Assembly (NCBI RefSeq): GCF_000220705.2
Contig: NZ_CP023202.1
Location: 3,658,001-3,722,000, forward strand
Length of the DNA stretch: 64,000 nucleotides
From: Streptomyces xinghaiensis S187
Lineage (GTDB): Bacteria > Actinomycetota > Actinomycetes > Streptomycetales > Streptomycetaceae
Reading direction: 5' to 3'
A program made the position numbers and the translations under genes. The notes beneath the pieces are model-generated. The model did no database searches and had not been told where the DNA came from. It saw only the letters and a list, made by a program, of their open reading frames with translations. Positions 8,398 to 17,203 of this stretch are shown in pieces. Positions within the stretch are counted from its first letter, which is position 1. Every line of letters begins with the position of its first letter.

Positions 8398-9309
8398 TCA
8401 CATCTCCGCGAGCCGCCGCTCCGCGGTCCGCAGGGTGCGCCCCCGGCGCGGCATCCCGGCCCAGGGGTCGTCGCCGGCCAGCCGCTCGCCGATGGTGGCC
8501 AGCGTCCAGCGGCGGGCGTGGAGCTCCGGGTCGTCCAGCTCCCGGCGGGCTATCGGCGTGGCGACCGGCGCCCCGGGGAGCGCGCGCACCGCGTACGGGG
8601 CGACCGCCGTCTGCGCGTAGGCGTTGCGCTGGATGTCCAGGTAGACCCGGTCCTTGCGTTCGGCCTTGCGCTGCTCGGTGGTGAGCCGGCCGGGGTGCCG
8701 CTCCGCCAGCAGTCCGGCCACGCGGCCCGCGAAGGCCCGTACCGTGCCGAAGTCCGCCTGCCGGTCCAGGGGTACGACGACGTGCAGGCCGCTCGACCCG
8801 GTCGTCATCAGCAGGGTGGGGAGCCCGAGTCCGTCGAGCAGTTCGCACACCCGGTGGGCGGCCCAGCGCACGTCCTCGAACCCGGAGCCGTCGGACGGGT
8901 CGAGGTCGAGGACGAGCCGGTCCGGGTGGTCCGGCCGGTCGGCGCGGGAGAGCCAGCGGTGCGGGGTGACGCAGGCCTGGTCGGCGAGGTAGACCAGGGT
9001 GGCGGCGTCGTCGCAGACCACATGGGTGACGGTGCCGCCGCTCTCCCTGCGGACCTCGGCCCGGTGCACCCAGTCCGGGAAGTGGCCCGGGATGTTCTTC
9101 TGGACCAGCGGCTCGCCGTCGATGCCGTCGGGGTGGCGGACCATCATCAGCGGACGCTCCCGCAGCTGGGGCAGCATCCGCCGGGAGACCGAACGGTAGT
9201 GCTCGACGAGGTCCGCCTTGGTGATGCCGTCGTCGGGGAAGAGGACCTTGTCCGGACGGTGAAGGGTGAGGGTCCGCCTGCCGATCCGGATCTCGCTCGT
9301 ATCGCTCAC
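8398..9309 (-). CDS. LigD-type DNA polymerase domain protein (NHEJ primase-polymerase)
   Basis: This 303-residue protein is a stand-alone polymerase (PolDom/AEP) module of the bacterial non-homologous end-joining system, which fills gaps at broken DNA ends. It shows the domain start RPDKVLFPDDGITKADLVEHY, the catalytic acidic motif DLDPSDG (about residue 137) and the TTGSSGLHVVVPL motif that binds nucleotide phosphate. Length fits a single-domain protein without ligase or nuclease domains. No ku or ligase gene is present in the window. It converges on phoX, separated by the 8292-8341 hairpin. Confidence 0.92.
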   Translation of the reverse strand: MSDTSEIRIGRRTLTLHRPDKVLFPDDGITKADLVEHYRSVSRRMLPQLRERPLMMVRHPDGIDGEPLVQKNIPGHFPDWVHRAEVRRESGGTVTHVVCDDAATLVYLADQACVTPHRWLSRADRPDHPDRLVLDLDPSDGSGFEDVRWAAHRVCELLDGLGLPTLLMTTGSSGLHVVVPLDRQADFGTVRAFAGRVAGLLAERHPGRLTTEQRKAERKDRVYLDIQRNAYAQTAVAPYAVRALPGAPVATPIARRELDDPELHARRWTLATIGERLAGDDPWAGMPRRGRTLRTAERRLAEM

Positions 9310-9450
9310 CTTCAGCGCCTTGCCCCGGCGGTGCGCGCCAAACTCCCCCCGCGCGGTTGGTGCGTTGGGCGGGGCGGTCGCTCGGACGCGGCGGGACCCG
9401 CACGTGTGCCGGACGGTCGTGGGAGTTCCGGGGGCGGGGCCGGAGGCCGG

Positions 9451-10038
9451 TCAGCGGCGGGCCCGGCAGCCGTCCAGCAGCAGGGCGAGGAGGGCCCGGA
9501 CGAACTCTTCGCCCGGCGGCCGCCGCCGCAGCAGGAGCTGCACCCACAGCGCTCCGGCCAGGGCGTCGGCCAGGGGCCCCGGATCGAAGCCGGGAGGCAG
9601 CTCGCCCCGGGCCGCGGCCCGTTCCAGGATCGGCTGCCGCCGTGTGAAGCCGTCGTCCAGCAGGGAGACCACCAGCTCGCGCAGCGCGGGGTGGCGCACG
9701 GCCCCCACGAGCGCCGCCTCGACGAGCGCGCGGGTGCGTTCCTCGCGGAGCAGACCGCGCACGGCGTCGGCGAGCGCGGCCAGATCGCCGTGGAGGCTTC
9801 CGGTGTCGGGAACCGTGACGCGGAGGACGCCGGAGTCCAGCAGGGCGTCGCGGAGTAACTCCGGCTTGGAGCCCCACCAGCGGTAGATGGTGGTCTTGTT
9901 GACCCCGGCGTGCTCGGCCGCCTGTTCGATGGTGAGTTCGTCGTATCCGCGCTCGGCCAGCAGATCGAGGGTGGCGCCGAAGATCTCGGCCTTCCGCCGG
10001 GGCCCGGCCTCCTTCGGCACCGCTTCCAGGTCCGTCAT
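9451..10038 (-). CDS. TetR/AcrR-family transcriptional regulator
   Basis: The 195-residue protein has an N-terminal TetR helix-turn-helix (AERGYDELTIEQAAEHAGVNKTTIYRWWGSK, about residues 28-60) and a C-terminal ligand/dimer domain of the TetR_C_33 type seen in many Streptomyces regulators. The ATG at 10038 follows GAGAGGAGCGG. It is divergent from the FMN reductase gene, and a palindrome lies between them, so autoregulation and control of that gene are likely. The ligand is unknown. Confidence 0.9.
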   Translation of the reverse strand: MTDLEAVPKEAGPRRKAEIFGATLDLLAERGYDELTIEQAAEHAGVNKTTIYRWWGSKPELLRDALLDSGVLRVTVPDTGSLHGDLAALADAVRGLLREERTRALVEAALVGAVRHPALRELVVSLLDDGFTRRQPILERAAARGELPPGFDPGPLADALAGALWVQLLLRRRPPGEEFVRALLALLLDGCRARR

Positions 10039-10199
10039 CCGCCCGCTCCTCTCCGTGAGTTCAGCCGCCAAGGGCAGCACGGCGCAAGGTTGCCCTGCAA
10101 ACGGGACCGATGGTGCTGAACGGCATGTGCGGGTTCCGTGGGGGCCCCGGGGTGCGCGGGTCTTCCCGGTTCGCGCAGCGCACGGGTGTTCCGGGCCCC

Positions 10200-10247
10200 G
10201 GCGGCCGCTCCCGGCGGCCGCTCCCGGCGGCCGCTCCCGGCGGCCGG
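10200..10247. repeat. 13-bp tandem repeat, about 3.7 copies
   Basis: The unit GGCGGCCGCTCCC occurs three times in succession from 10200 to 10238, followed by a partial fourth copy. It lies in the TetR/reductase intergenic region. Each unit contains a NotI-type GCGGCCGC palindrome. No function is evident. Confidence 0.7.
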
Positions 10248-10276
10248 GGCCGGGACGCCGCGGCCGGCGCCGCTTG

Positions 10277-10296
10277 ACCTCAACCATTGTTGAGGT
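10277..10296. promoter_or_regulatory. TetR-type operator, 20-bp palindrome
   Basis: ACCTCAAC-CATT-GTTGAGGT is a perfect inverted repeat of 8-bp arms in the divergent promoter region. A TTGACC hexamer at 10274-10279 overlaps its left arm and could be the -35 element of the FMN reductase promoter. Occupancy by the adjacent TetR protein would block it. Assignment is by symmetry and position. Confidence 0.7.
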
Positions 10297-10384
10297 TGAA
10301 GGCTGTTGTCGCGGGCCGGAGGACGGTCTCCGCCGCCGGCCCGCATGTCTTCGTCCGACCATCAGTCCGTCCGAGGAGTCTCCG

Positions 10385-11020
10385 ATGTCTCTCACCACCG
10401 TGCCCTCCCCGTCCGTCGCGCCGTCCGCTGTTCCCTCGTCTGCCCCGCTCCGGCTCGCGGTCATCATCGGCAGTGTCCGCGAAGGGCGGTTCGGGGCGGC
10501 CGTGGCGCACTGGTTCGCCGGTGCCGCGCGGCAGCGCCCCGACCTGGAGGTCGAGGTGATCGACCCGGCCGGGCTGCCGCTGGAGGTCACCGGGCCCACG
10601 GAACGGCCCGGCGACGGGACGGCGCGCTCCCTGGAGGCGCTGCGCCCCCGGCTGGCGGCCGCCGACGCCTTCGTGGTGGTGACGCCCGAGTACAACCACA
10701 GCTACCCGGCGGCCCTGAAGAACCTCATCGACTGGCACCGTGAGGAGTGGCAGGCGAAGCCGGCCGGCTTCGTCTCGTACGGCGGCATGTCCGGCGGCCT
10801 GCGGGCGGTGGAGCATCTGCGGCAGGTCTTCGCCGAGCTGCACACCGTGACCGTGCGGGACACCGTCAGCTTCCACAACGCCTGGGACCGCTTCGGCGAG
10901 GACGGCCTGCGCGGGGACGACGAGAGCGCCGGCGCCGCCGCGAAGACCCTGCTCGACCAGCTCGTCTGGTGGGGCCGGGCCCTGCGCGAGGCCCGCGCCG
11001 GCCACCCGTACGGCGGCTGA
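10385..11020 (+). CDS. NADPH-dependent FMN reductase family flavoprotein
   Basis: The 211-residue protein belongs to the flavodoxin-like NADPH-dependent FMN reductase family, soluble enzymes that pass electrons from NAD(P)H to FMN, quinones or azo/chromate substrates. The flavin phosphate-binding loop IIGSVREGRFG (about residues 27-37), TPEYNHSYPAALKNLID (about 101-117) and SYGGMSGGLRA are characteristic. About 20 Ser/Pro/Ala-rich residues precede the domain. GAGGAG lies before the ATG at 10385. It is divergent from a TetR gene with a palindromic operator between, so its expression probably responds to a small molecule. The physiological substrate cannot be read from sequence. Confidence 0.9.
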   Translation: MSLTTVPSPSVAPSAVPSSAPLRLAVIIGSVREGRFGAAVAHWFAGAARQRPDLEVEVIDPAGLPLEVTGPTERPGDGTARSLEALRPRLAAADAFVVVTPEYNHSYPAALKNLIDWHREEWQAKPAGFVSYGGMSGGLRAVEHLRQVFAELHTVTVRDTVSFHNAWDRFGEDGLRGDDESAGAAAKTLLDQLVWWGRALREARAGHPYGG

Positions 11021-11038
11021 CCGTCACGGCTCGCGGAC

Positions 11039-11068
11039 GGCACACCGGCCCGGGCCGGCCGGTGTGCC
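11039..11068 (+). terminator. 12-bp hairpin after the FMN reductase gene
   Basis: GGCACACCGGCC (11039-11050) pairs perfectly with GGCCGGTGTGCC (11057-11068) across a six-base loop, 18 bases after the stop codon. There is no T tract. Confidence 0.75.
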
Positions 11069-11268
11069 GCACCGCACGGGCCCGCCGCGCCCGCCCGGCG
11101 CCGGCGGCCGGGGCGGGCAACGGCCGCGCGCAATAGTCCACATGGGGCGCCTGATCGTCCACGGGAGCCGCCCTAGCATCGTCGGAGATGCCGGCCGCGC
11201 GGCACCGGTGTGCACCCAGGAACAGTTCGACACCCCCCTCACATCCCCCACATCGGACGGAGATTTCG

Positions 11269-12249
11269 ATGCGCAGGACGAGCGCGCGATACAAACTGGC
11301 CGGCGCCGCCGCCGTGACGGCGACCGTCGTCGCCCTCGGCGGGCTGACCGCCGGCAGCGGCGGGGCCGCCGAGCGGCAGGCCGAGAAGGAAGCGGCCCCC
11401 GCGGCCGCGGCCTCTCCCGTCGGCTTCGGCGCGGGCACCACGGGCGGAGCGGGCGGCTCCACCGTCACCGTCTCCAGCGCGAGCGCCTTCATCGACGCCG
11501 TGCAGAGCGGCAGCCCGCTGACCGTACGCGTCAACGGCACCATCTCGCTGAGCTCCATGACCAAGGTGGCCTCGAACAAGACGGTCGTCGGTGTGGGCAC
11601 GTCCGGCCGGATCACCGGCAGCGGGCTCAACATCAGCAACGTCTCGAACGTGATCATCCAGAACCTCACCTTCACGGGATCGAACGACGACGCCATCAAC
11701 GTCCAGTACTCGACGAAGGTGTGGATCGACCACAACGACATCTCCGGCGCCAAGGACGGCGGCGTCGACATCAAGCGGGCCTCGGACCAGATCACCGTCT
11801 CCTGGAACCGCTGCCACGACCAGGACAAGAACATGCTGCTCGGGCACTCCGACAGCAACGGCGGCGAGGACTCCGGCAAGCTCCGGGTCACCTACGACCA
11901 CAACTGGTTCGACGGCACCAACCAGCGCAACCCGCGGGTCCGCTTCGGCAACCCGGTGCACGTGCTGAACAACTACTTCGACAACGTCGGCAGCTACGGC
12001 GTCGCGTCCACCGAGGGCGCCGGGGTGCTCGTCGAGGGCAACTACTTCGAGAACACCGAGGACCCCTTCCACCTGGGTGAGGCGTCCTCCGGCCCGGGCA
12101 CGCTCCGCGCCGTGAACAACAGGTTCGTCAACTCCGGTGCGGGCCAGAGCGGCGGCAGCGTGGCGCCGATCCCGTACGGCTACTCGGCCGAGAACGCGGA
12201 CAGCGTCAAGTCGAGCGTGACCGCGGGCGCGGGGGTCGGGAAGATCTGA
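11269..12249 (+). CDS. Secreted pectate lyase (polysaccharide lyase family 1)
   Basis: The 326-residue protein cleaves polygalacturonate by beta-elimination outside the cell. A Sec signal (RRTSARYKLAGAAAVTATVVAL) leads to the mature parallel beta-helix. Pectate lyase family 1 motifs are present: WIDHNDIS (the vWiDH motif), a calcium-region aspartate at DGGVDIKRASDQITVSWN, and LRVTYDHNWFDGTNQRNPRVRFG, which carries the catalytic arginine RxPxxR-type segment. The ATG at 11269 follows GGACGGAGA. The large sensor gene 275 bases downstream may regulate it or respond to its products, but this is inference from position only. Confidence 0.93.
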   Translation: MRRTSARYKLAGAAAVTATVVALGGLTAGSGGAAERQAEKEAAPAAAASPVGFGAGTTGGAGGSTVTVSSASAFIDAVQSGSPLTVRVNGTISLSSMTKVASNKTVVGVGTSGRITGSGLNISNVSNVIIQNLTFTGSNDDAINVQYSTKVWIDHNDISGAKDGGVDIKRASDQITVSWNRCHDQDKNMLLGHSDSNGGEDSGKLRVTYDHNWFDGTNQRNPRVRFGNPVHVLNNYFDNVGSYGVASTEGAGVLVEGNYFENTEDPFHLGEASSGPGTLRAVNNRFVNSGAGQSGGSVAPIPYGYSAENADSVKSSVTAGAGVGKI

Positions 12250-12254
12250 CCCGG

Positions 12255-12385
12255 CCGGCCCACCGGGCCGGTACGGTCCGGCCGTTCAGCTCCCACCGGG
12301 CGGGGTGCGGAGGGGACGACCGCGCCGTTCCCCGCCCGCGGCACCACCGGGCCCCGGGCACCGCGACCCCGCGGTGCCCGGGGCC
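12255..12385 (+). terminator. Two hairpins after the pectate lyase gene
   Basis: CCGGCCC-ACC-GGGCCGG at 12255-12271 is a short hairpin six bases after the stop. A stronger one, GGCCCCGGGCACCGC (12350-12364) with GCGGTGCCCGGGGCC (12371-12385), has a perfect 15-bp stem and a six-base loop. They should insulate the following sensor gene. Nothing coding is seen in 12250-12524. Confidence 0.75.
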
Positions 12386-12524
12386 TCCGGGCCGGCGCCC
12401 GGGCGGGACCGGAGACCGCTCCGGCCTTGTCCGGGCGCGGGCCCGCCGCTATCGTCCACGACCCCCGGCCGGTATGCCGCTCGCGCGGCGGCCCGGGGTC
12501 GTTTCCGACGACCAGCGAGGCACC

Positions 12525-15500
12525 ATGGCGGAACAGGGGTCCCCACGGGCGCGGCCACCGGACGGCCCGGACGGCCGCCGGGAGAGCCGCCCCGGCTGCC
12601 GCCCGGACCGTCCCGGCAACCTTCCCGGCAGCCGTCCCGCCGGCGGGCGTTCCGGGGACGGGCGCCTCACCATCGGCCTCGTCACGGCCAACATCCACCT
12701 CGGCGTCGGCGCCACCCTGTGGTCCGGCGTGCTGGCCGCCGCCGAGCGCAACGACGTCAACCTCGTCTGCTTACCCGGCGGCCCGCTCCGTCCCGGCGGG
12801 GCCCCGCGCAACGCGCTCTACGAGCTGATCGGCCCGGACCGGCTCGACGGCGTCATCTGCTGGACCTCCACCCTCGGCCTCCCCGCCGCGAGCGACCGGG
12901 CCGAGCGGCTGGCCCGGCGGCTCGACGGGCTCCCGGTGGTCAGCCTCAACCGCGGCCTCGACGGCCACGAGACCCTGCTCCTCGACAACCACGCGGGGAT
13001 GCGGGACGCGGTCGGCCATCTCGTCGGGCACCACGGCCGCCGCCGGCTCGCCTGCATCCGCGGCCCGCTGGCCAACCCCGTCTCCCTCGACCGCTACCGC
13101 GCCTACGCCCACGCCCTGGCCCGGCACCGCCTCCGCCTCGACCGGTCGCTGGTCTCCGCAGCCGTCGACTTCGGCAGCGGGGCGGGCGCCTCGGCGATGC
13201 GGGTGCTTCTCGACATCCGGGGGCTCCGCCCGGGCCGCGACTTCGACGCCGTCGTCGCCTGCAGTGACGTCCTGGCGGCCGACGCCCTGCGCTTCCTCAC
13301 CGGCCGGGGCGTCCGGGTCCCGGAGGACGTGGCGGTCATCAGCTTCAACGACTCCCCGGAGGCCCGGCTCTCCGATCCGCCGCTCACCTCGGTGGCCCTG
13401 CCCTTCGCCGAGCTGGGGGAGCTGGCCGTGGACACCCTGCTGGCCCGGTTGCGCGGTACGCGCCCGCCGGCGCGGAGCGTGGTGCCGGGGAGGCTGGTGA
13501 CGCGCCGGTCCTGCGGCTGCCCCTCCCCGCTGGTGACCCAGGAGACGGACACACCGCCGGACCCGGGGACGGCGCTGGCGCGGGTGTTCGCCGGACTCCC
13601 CGGGGCGGGCCCGGAGCTGGCCGCCGCGCTCCGTGCGGACTCCGCGCTCGGCGGAGGGTTCCTTCCGCTGCTCGAACGGCTGATCGGGAGCGAGGTCCGC
13701 ACCCCCGAGGACGCCGCCGCCTGGGACGGCGCGCTGCTGCGCGCCCGTGCCCTGGTGGCCGGCACCGGACCGGGCGCGGGGGCGGCCACGGCGACGGCCA
13801 CGGGCGCCATGGGCGCGGCCCGGGCCGAACGCCTCTTCGGACAGGCGCGGTTGATGGTCGCCGACAAGTCCCGCCGGCTGCTGGAGGGCGAGCGCTGGGC
13901 GGAGGAGCAGGAGTCGCGCCGGCTCCGCGAACTCGGCACGGCGCTCACCACCGCCGTCGACATCGACGCGCTCACCGGGGCGCTCTCCCGCCACCTGCCG
14001 TACATCGGCGTCAACGGCTGCCGTCTCGTGCTGTACGAGGACGGGGCCGCCCCGTTCCGCGCGGGGCGGGCCGCCCCCGGGGCGCCCTCCGCTCCCACCC
14101 GGCCGGCCGGCCCCCCGGACGTCTCCCGCGCGGCGCGGGCCGTCCTCACCCGCGAGGAACTGGAGGCGTCACGCGCCGCCCGGGCCGGCGCGGCCTCCGG
14201 CGCGGGCGCCATATCCGGCCCGGGCCCCGGCTCCGGCCCGGGCGCGGCCGTTCCGGCGCAGGCCCCGTACCGGGCCGAACTCCTCCTCCCCGACGCCCTG
14301 CTGCCGCCGGACGGCCGGCGCTACACGCTCGTCGCCGAACCGCTCCACATCGGCGACGAGCAGCTCGGCTTCGCCCTCTTCGACGCGGGCGGCCGCCGCC
14401 ACTCCGCGCACCGGGACGGCGCGCTGTACCGGGCGCTGGGGGACCAGATCAGCGCGGCGCTCAAGGGCATCCGGCTGTTCGACGAGGTACGCCGTGCCCG
14501 GGACGCGGCCGAACAGGCCAACCGGCTCAAGACCCGGCTGCTCGACAACGCCACCGACGAACTCCGCACCCCGGTCGAGGCGATCCTCCACCACACCCGC
14601 CCCGCCCCCGCACCGTCCCCGGACCCGCGGCCCGGCCCGGACCCCGCCGGGGTGACCGACGCCCTGCGGACCGCGCACGAGCACGCCGGGCGGCTGCTCC
14701 GGCTCATCGACGACCTGCTGGACCTCTCCCGCTCCGAGATCGACGCCCTCGACCTCTCCCGGCACCTGCTCGACCCGCGCCCCCTGCTCGCCGAGGCGTT
14801 CGACACCGCGGCCCGCGCCCGCCCGGGCGGCGACGGCTGGCGGCTCCGGCTGCCCGGACGGCTCCCGGCGGTCAGCGCGGACGGCCCGCGCCTCCGGCAG
14901 ATTCTGCTCAACCTGCTGAACGCGGCCGCGGACGGGCCCGCGGAAGGACCGGCCGCCGGGCCGGGGCCGCGCTCCGGGGGCGGCCCGGGAAGCGGACCCG
15001 GACCGGGGAGCGGAACCGTCCGGCTGACGCTGGAGGCCGAGGTCCGGCCGCCGCTGCTCCGCGTCCTCATCACCCGCCCCGACCCGGCCCCGCCGGCCGC
15101 CGAGGCCGAAGACATGTTCCAGCCCTTCGCCTCCGGAGCGCCCGGGATGCGGCTCGGGCTGGCCATCGCCCGCCGCCTCGCCGTTCTGCACGGGGGCTCG
15201 GTCACCGCCCGTACCGACGGCGGCCGCTACGGCTTCCGGCTCGAACTGCCGCTCCCCACCCCGGCGGACGCCCCCGGCGCCGTCCCCGCGCCCGTGCCCG
15301 GCGGCGGACCGGACGGCCGCACCCTCCTCGTCGCGGCCGCCGGCACCCCGCCGCGCGAGATCGCCGCGATCGCACGCCGGTGCGGGCTGCACCCGCGGCG
15401 TCTGCACCCGGACGACGACATCGCCTCCCTCGTCGCCGGCCGCGCCCCCGGCGACGGTGACGGTCCCGGCTCCGGTGCCGCTCCCGCCCCCGGCCCCGCC

Positions 15501-16406
15501 CCGGGGCCCGCTGCCGTCGCCTGGGACACCGACCGGACCCGCCCGCAGGAGTGGTCCCCCGTCCAGCGGCTGCACGACCACCCGGCGCTCCGCCACACGC
15601 CGTTCCTGCTCTACGGACCGGTCTCCGGCCGCGACCTGGCGCAGGCCCTGCACGCGCTGCGCCCGCCCGGCCTGGCCGACCCGGTGGTCGTCGTGGACGG
15701 CGACGCCGCCTCCCGCGAGCGGTTCCGGCGGCTGCTCGGCGGAGCGCTGCCCGGCCACCCCGTCCGCACGGCGGCCGACGGCACGGCGGCGCTCGCCCTG
15801 CTCGCCGAGGACGTGCCCTGCCTGCTCGTCGTCCCGCGCGAACCCGCCGACATGGACGGCTTCGACATCGTCGAGCGGATGTACGAGATCGCGAGTCAGG
15901 AGCGCGGACCGGAACAGCCCGTGATCCCCGTCCTGATGCTCAGCGGCCGGGGGTTCACGCACGACGACGTGCGCCGCGCGGAGCCGCACCCCGGGCTGAT
16001 GCTGCTGGGCCGGGACATCCTGACGGAGGAGGAGACCGCCGGCCTGCTGACCCGGATGACGCGCCGCGGCGACCCGGGCGCGCACCGCGCCCACGCACCC
16101 GTGCGGCACGCCCTCGCGTACATCGAGCAGCACTACCGGCATCCGCTGTCCCGCCGCCAGATGGCCCGCGCGGCCGGGGTCAGCGAGAACCACCTCGGCC
16201 GCCTCTTCCACCGCGAGATCGGCCTGACCCTCTGGGACTACCTCACCCGGCTGCGCATCCAGCGCGCCAAGGAGCGGCTGCGGCAGAGCGACGACAGCGT
16301 GCAGACGATCGCCCGCGCCGTCGGCTTCCACGACCGCGCCTACTTCAGCCGTGTCTTCCGCAAGGTCACGGGCGTCGCCCCGCACGTCTACCGCGAGGCG
16401 TCCTGA
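12525..16406 (+). CDS. One-chain hybrid sensor-regulator: LacI-type binding domain, degenerate histidine kinase and receiver, AraC output
   Basis: This 1293-residue protein joins four parts. Residues about 47-345 are a LacI/periplasmic-binding-like sugar sensor (GLVTANIHLGVGATLWSGVL ... DVAVISFNDSP). A GAF-like and coiled region follows. About 665-910 resembles a kinase: the H-box reads NATDELRTP, with Asp 678 where the phosphorylated His should be, and HATPase G2-like GMRLGLAIARRLAVLHGG follows. About 1050-1165 is receiver-like (VVVDGDAASRERFRRLL), but Pro occupies the phospho-Asp position before MDGFDI. The C-terminus (from about 1190) is an AraC helix-turn-helix. No signal peptide or membrane segment is visible, so ligand sensing is probably cytosolic. 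The ATG at 12525 follows GCGAGG; 12474 is an alternative. It may be an allosteric regulator without phosphorelay. The adjacent pectate lyase is a plausible target. Confidence 0.85.
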   Translation: MAEQGSPRARPPDGPDGRRESRPGCRPDRPGNLPGSRPAGGRSGDGRLTIGLVTANIHLGVGATLWSGVLAAAERNDVNLVCLPGGPLRPGGAPRNALYELIGPDRLDGVICWTSTLGLPAASDRAERLARRLDGLPVVSLNRGLDGHETLLLDNHAGMRDAVGHLVGHHGRRRLACIRGPLANPVSLDRYRAYAHALARHRLRLDRSLVSAAVDFGSGAGASAMRVLLDIRGLRPGRDFDAVVACSDVLAADALRFLTGRGVRVPEDVAVISFNDSPEARLSDPPLTSVALPFAELGELAVDTLLARLRGTRPPARSVVPGRLVTRRSCGCPSPLVTQETDTPPDPGTALARVFAGLPGAGPELAAALRADSALGGGFLPLLERLIGSEVRTPEDAAAWDGALLRARALVAGTGPGAGAATATATGAMGAARAERLFGQARLMVADKSRRLLEGERWAEEQESRRLRELGTALTTAVDIDALTGALSRHLPYIGVNGCRLVLYEDGAAPFRAGRAAPGAPSAPTRPAGPPDVSRAARAVLTREELEASRAARAGAASGAGAISGPGPGSGPGAAVPAQAPYRAELLLPDALLPPDGRRYTLVAEPLHIGDEQLGFALFDAGGRRHSAHRDGALYRALGDQISAALKGIRLFDEVRRARDAAEQANRLKTRLLDNATDELRTPVEAILHHTRPAPAPSPDPRPGPDPAGVTDALRTAHEHAGRLLRLIDDLLDLSRSEIDALDLSRHLLDPRPLLAEAFDTAARARPGGDGWRLRLPGRLPAVSADGPRLRQILLNLLNAAADGPAEGPAAGPGPRSGGGPGSGPGPGSGTVRLTLEAEVRPPLLRVLITRPDPAPPAAEAEDMFQPFASGAPGMRLGLAIARRLAVLHGGSVTARTDGGRYGFRLELPLPTPADAPGAVPAPVPGGGPDGRTLLVAAAGTPPREIAAIARRCGLHPRRLHPDDDIASLVAGRAPGDGDGPGSGAAPAPGPAPGPAAVAWDTDRTRPQEWSPVQRLHDHPALRHTPFLLYGPVSGRDLAQALHALRPPGLADPVVVVDGDAASRERFRRLLGGALPGHPVRTAADGTAALALLAEDVPCLLVVPREPADMDGFDIVERMYEIASQERGPEQPVIPVLMLSGRGFTHDDVRRAEPHPGLMLLGRDILTEEETAGLLTRMTRRGDPGAHRAHAPVRHALAYIEQHYRHPLSRRQMARAAGVSENHLGRLFHREIGLTLWDYLTRLRIQRAKERLRQSDDSVQTIARAVGFHDRAYFSRVFRKVTGVAPHVYREAS

Positions 16407-16413
16407 CCGCCCC

Positions 16414-17202
16414 TCACTCCCAGCGGAACCAGCGGGCCGCGGCGACGACCAGGAGGAGCGCCCAGAGGCCGCTGACACCGAGGTGTGCCCAGTCCGGCCA
16501 GCCGCCGGCCGAGGCCTGGTGGAGGGCCTGCGCCGACGAGCCCAGCGGGGTGTACTCCACGACGGTCCGCAGCGTCCCGGACATCACCTGCACCGGCACC
16601 CAGACGCCGGCCGTGAACATCGCGGGGAAGAAGACCAGCGAGCCCAGGACGTTCGAGATCTTCGTGCTGGGCGAGACCGCCGAGATGACCGTGCCCAGGG
16701 CGAGCGCGCTGAGCGTCGCGGTGCCGAACGCCAGGGCGTATCCGAACGGCTGCTGCGGGAACGCGACGCCGTACGCGGTCCGGCCGACCACGAGCGCGAC
16801 GGCGGCCGCGACGAGGATCGCGCCGAAGTGCACGGCGATCTGGGCCGTCAGCAGGCTCACGGGACGGGCCGGCGTGGTGGAGAGCCGGCGCAGGATGCCG
16901 CGTTCGCGGTAGCCGGTGAGCACGGCCGGCATGCTCTGCAGCCCCGCCGTGATGGTCGACAGCAGGACGACCGTCGGAACGTACAGGTCGATGACGCGCA
17001 GCCCGCCCAGATCCTCACCCGGCCTGCGGAAATCCGGGATGAGACCGAGGATGACGAGCAGCAGGGTCGGGAAGGCGATGATCCAGAAGATCGCCCCGGG
17101 CTCCCGGCGGAAGAGCCGCACCTCGGCTCTCAGGACGGCGAGGGACACGGTGCCGGACGGCGTGCGGGAGAGAGCGCGGGACAACGCTGCGGGTACGGGC
17201 AT
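16414..17202 (-). CDS. ABC-2 type transporter permease
   Basis: The 262-residue membrane protein has about six hydrophobic segments (first at IFWIIAFPTLLLVILGL, last at LGVSGLWALLLVVAAA) and an ABC-2 fold with the pattern YRERGILRRLSTTPARP between segments two and three. It is the membrane half of an exporter with the ATPase encoded just upstream. The ATG at 17202 lies one base after the ATPase stop (TGA-G-ATG), implying translational coupling; a longer in-frame start inside the ATPase gene would add a Pro/His-rich tail and is rejected. The gene converges on the sensor gene with only a few bases between stops. The substrate is unknown. Confidence 0.9.
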   Translation of the reverse strand: MPVPAALSRALSRTPSGTVSLAVLRAEVRLFRREPGAIFWIIAFPTLLLVILGLIPDFRRPGEDLGGLRVIDLYVPTVVLLSTITAGLQSMPAVLTGYRERGILRRLSTTPARPVSLLTAQIAVHFGAILVAAAVALVVGRTAYGVAFPQQPFGYALAFGTATLSALALGTVISAVSPSTKISNVLGSLVFFPAMFTAGVWVPVQVMSGTLRTVVEYTPLGSSAQALHQASAGGWPDWAHLGVSGLWALLLVVAAARWFRWE

Positions 17203-17203
17203 C

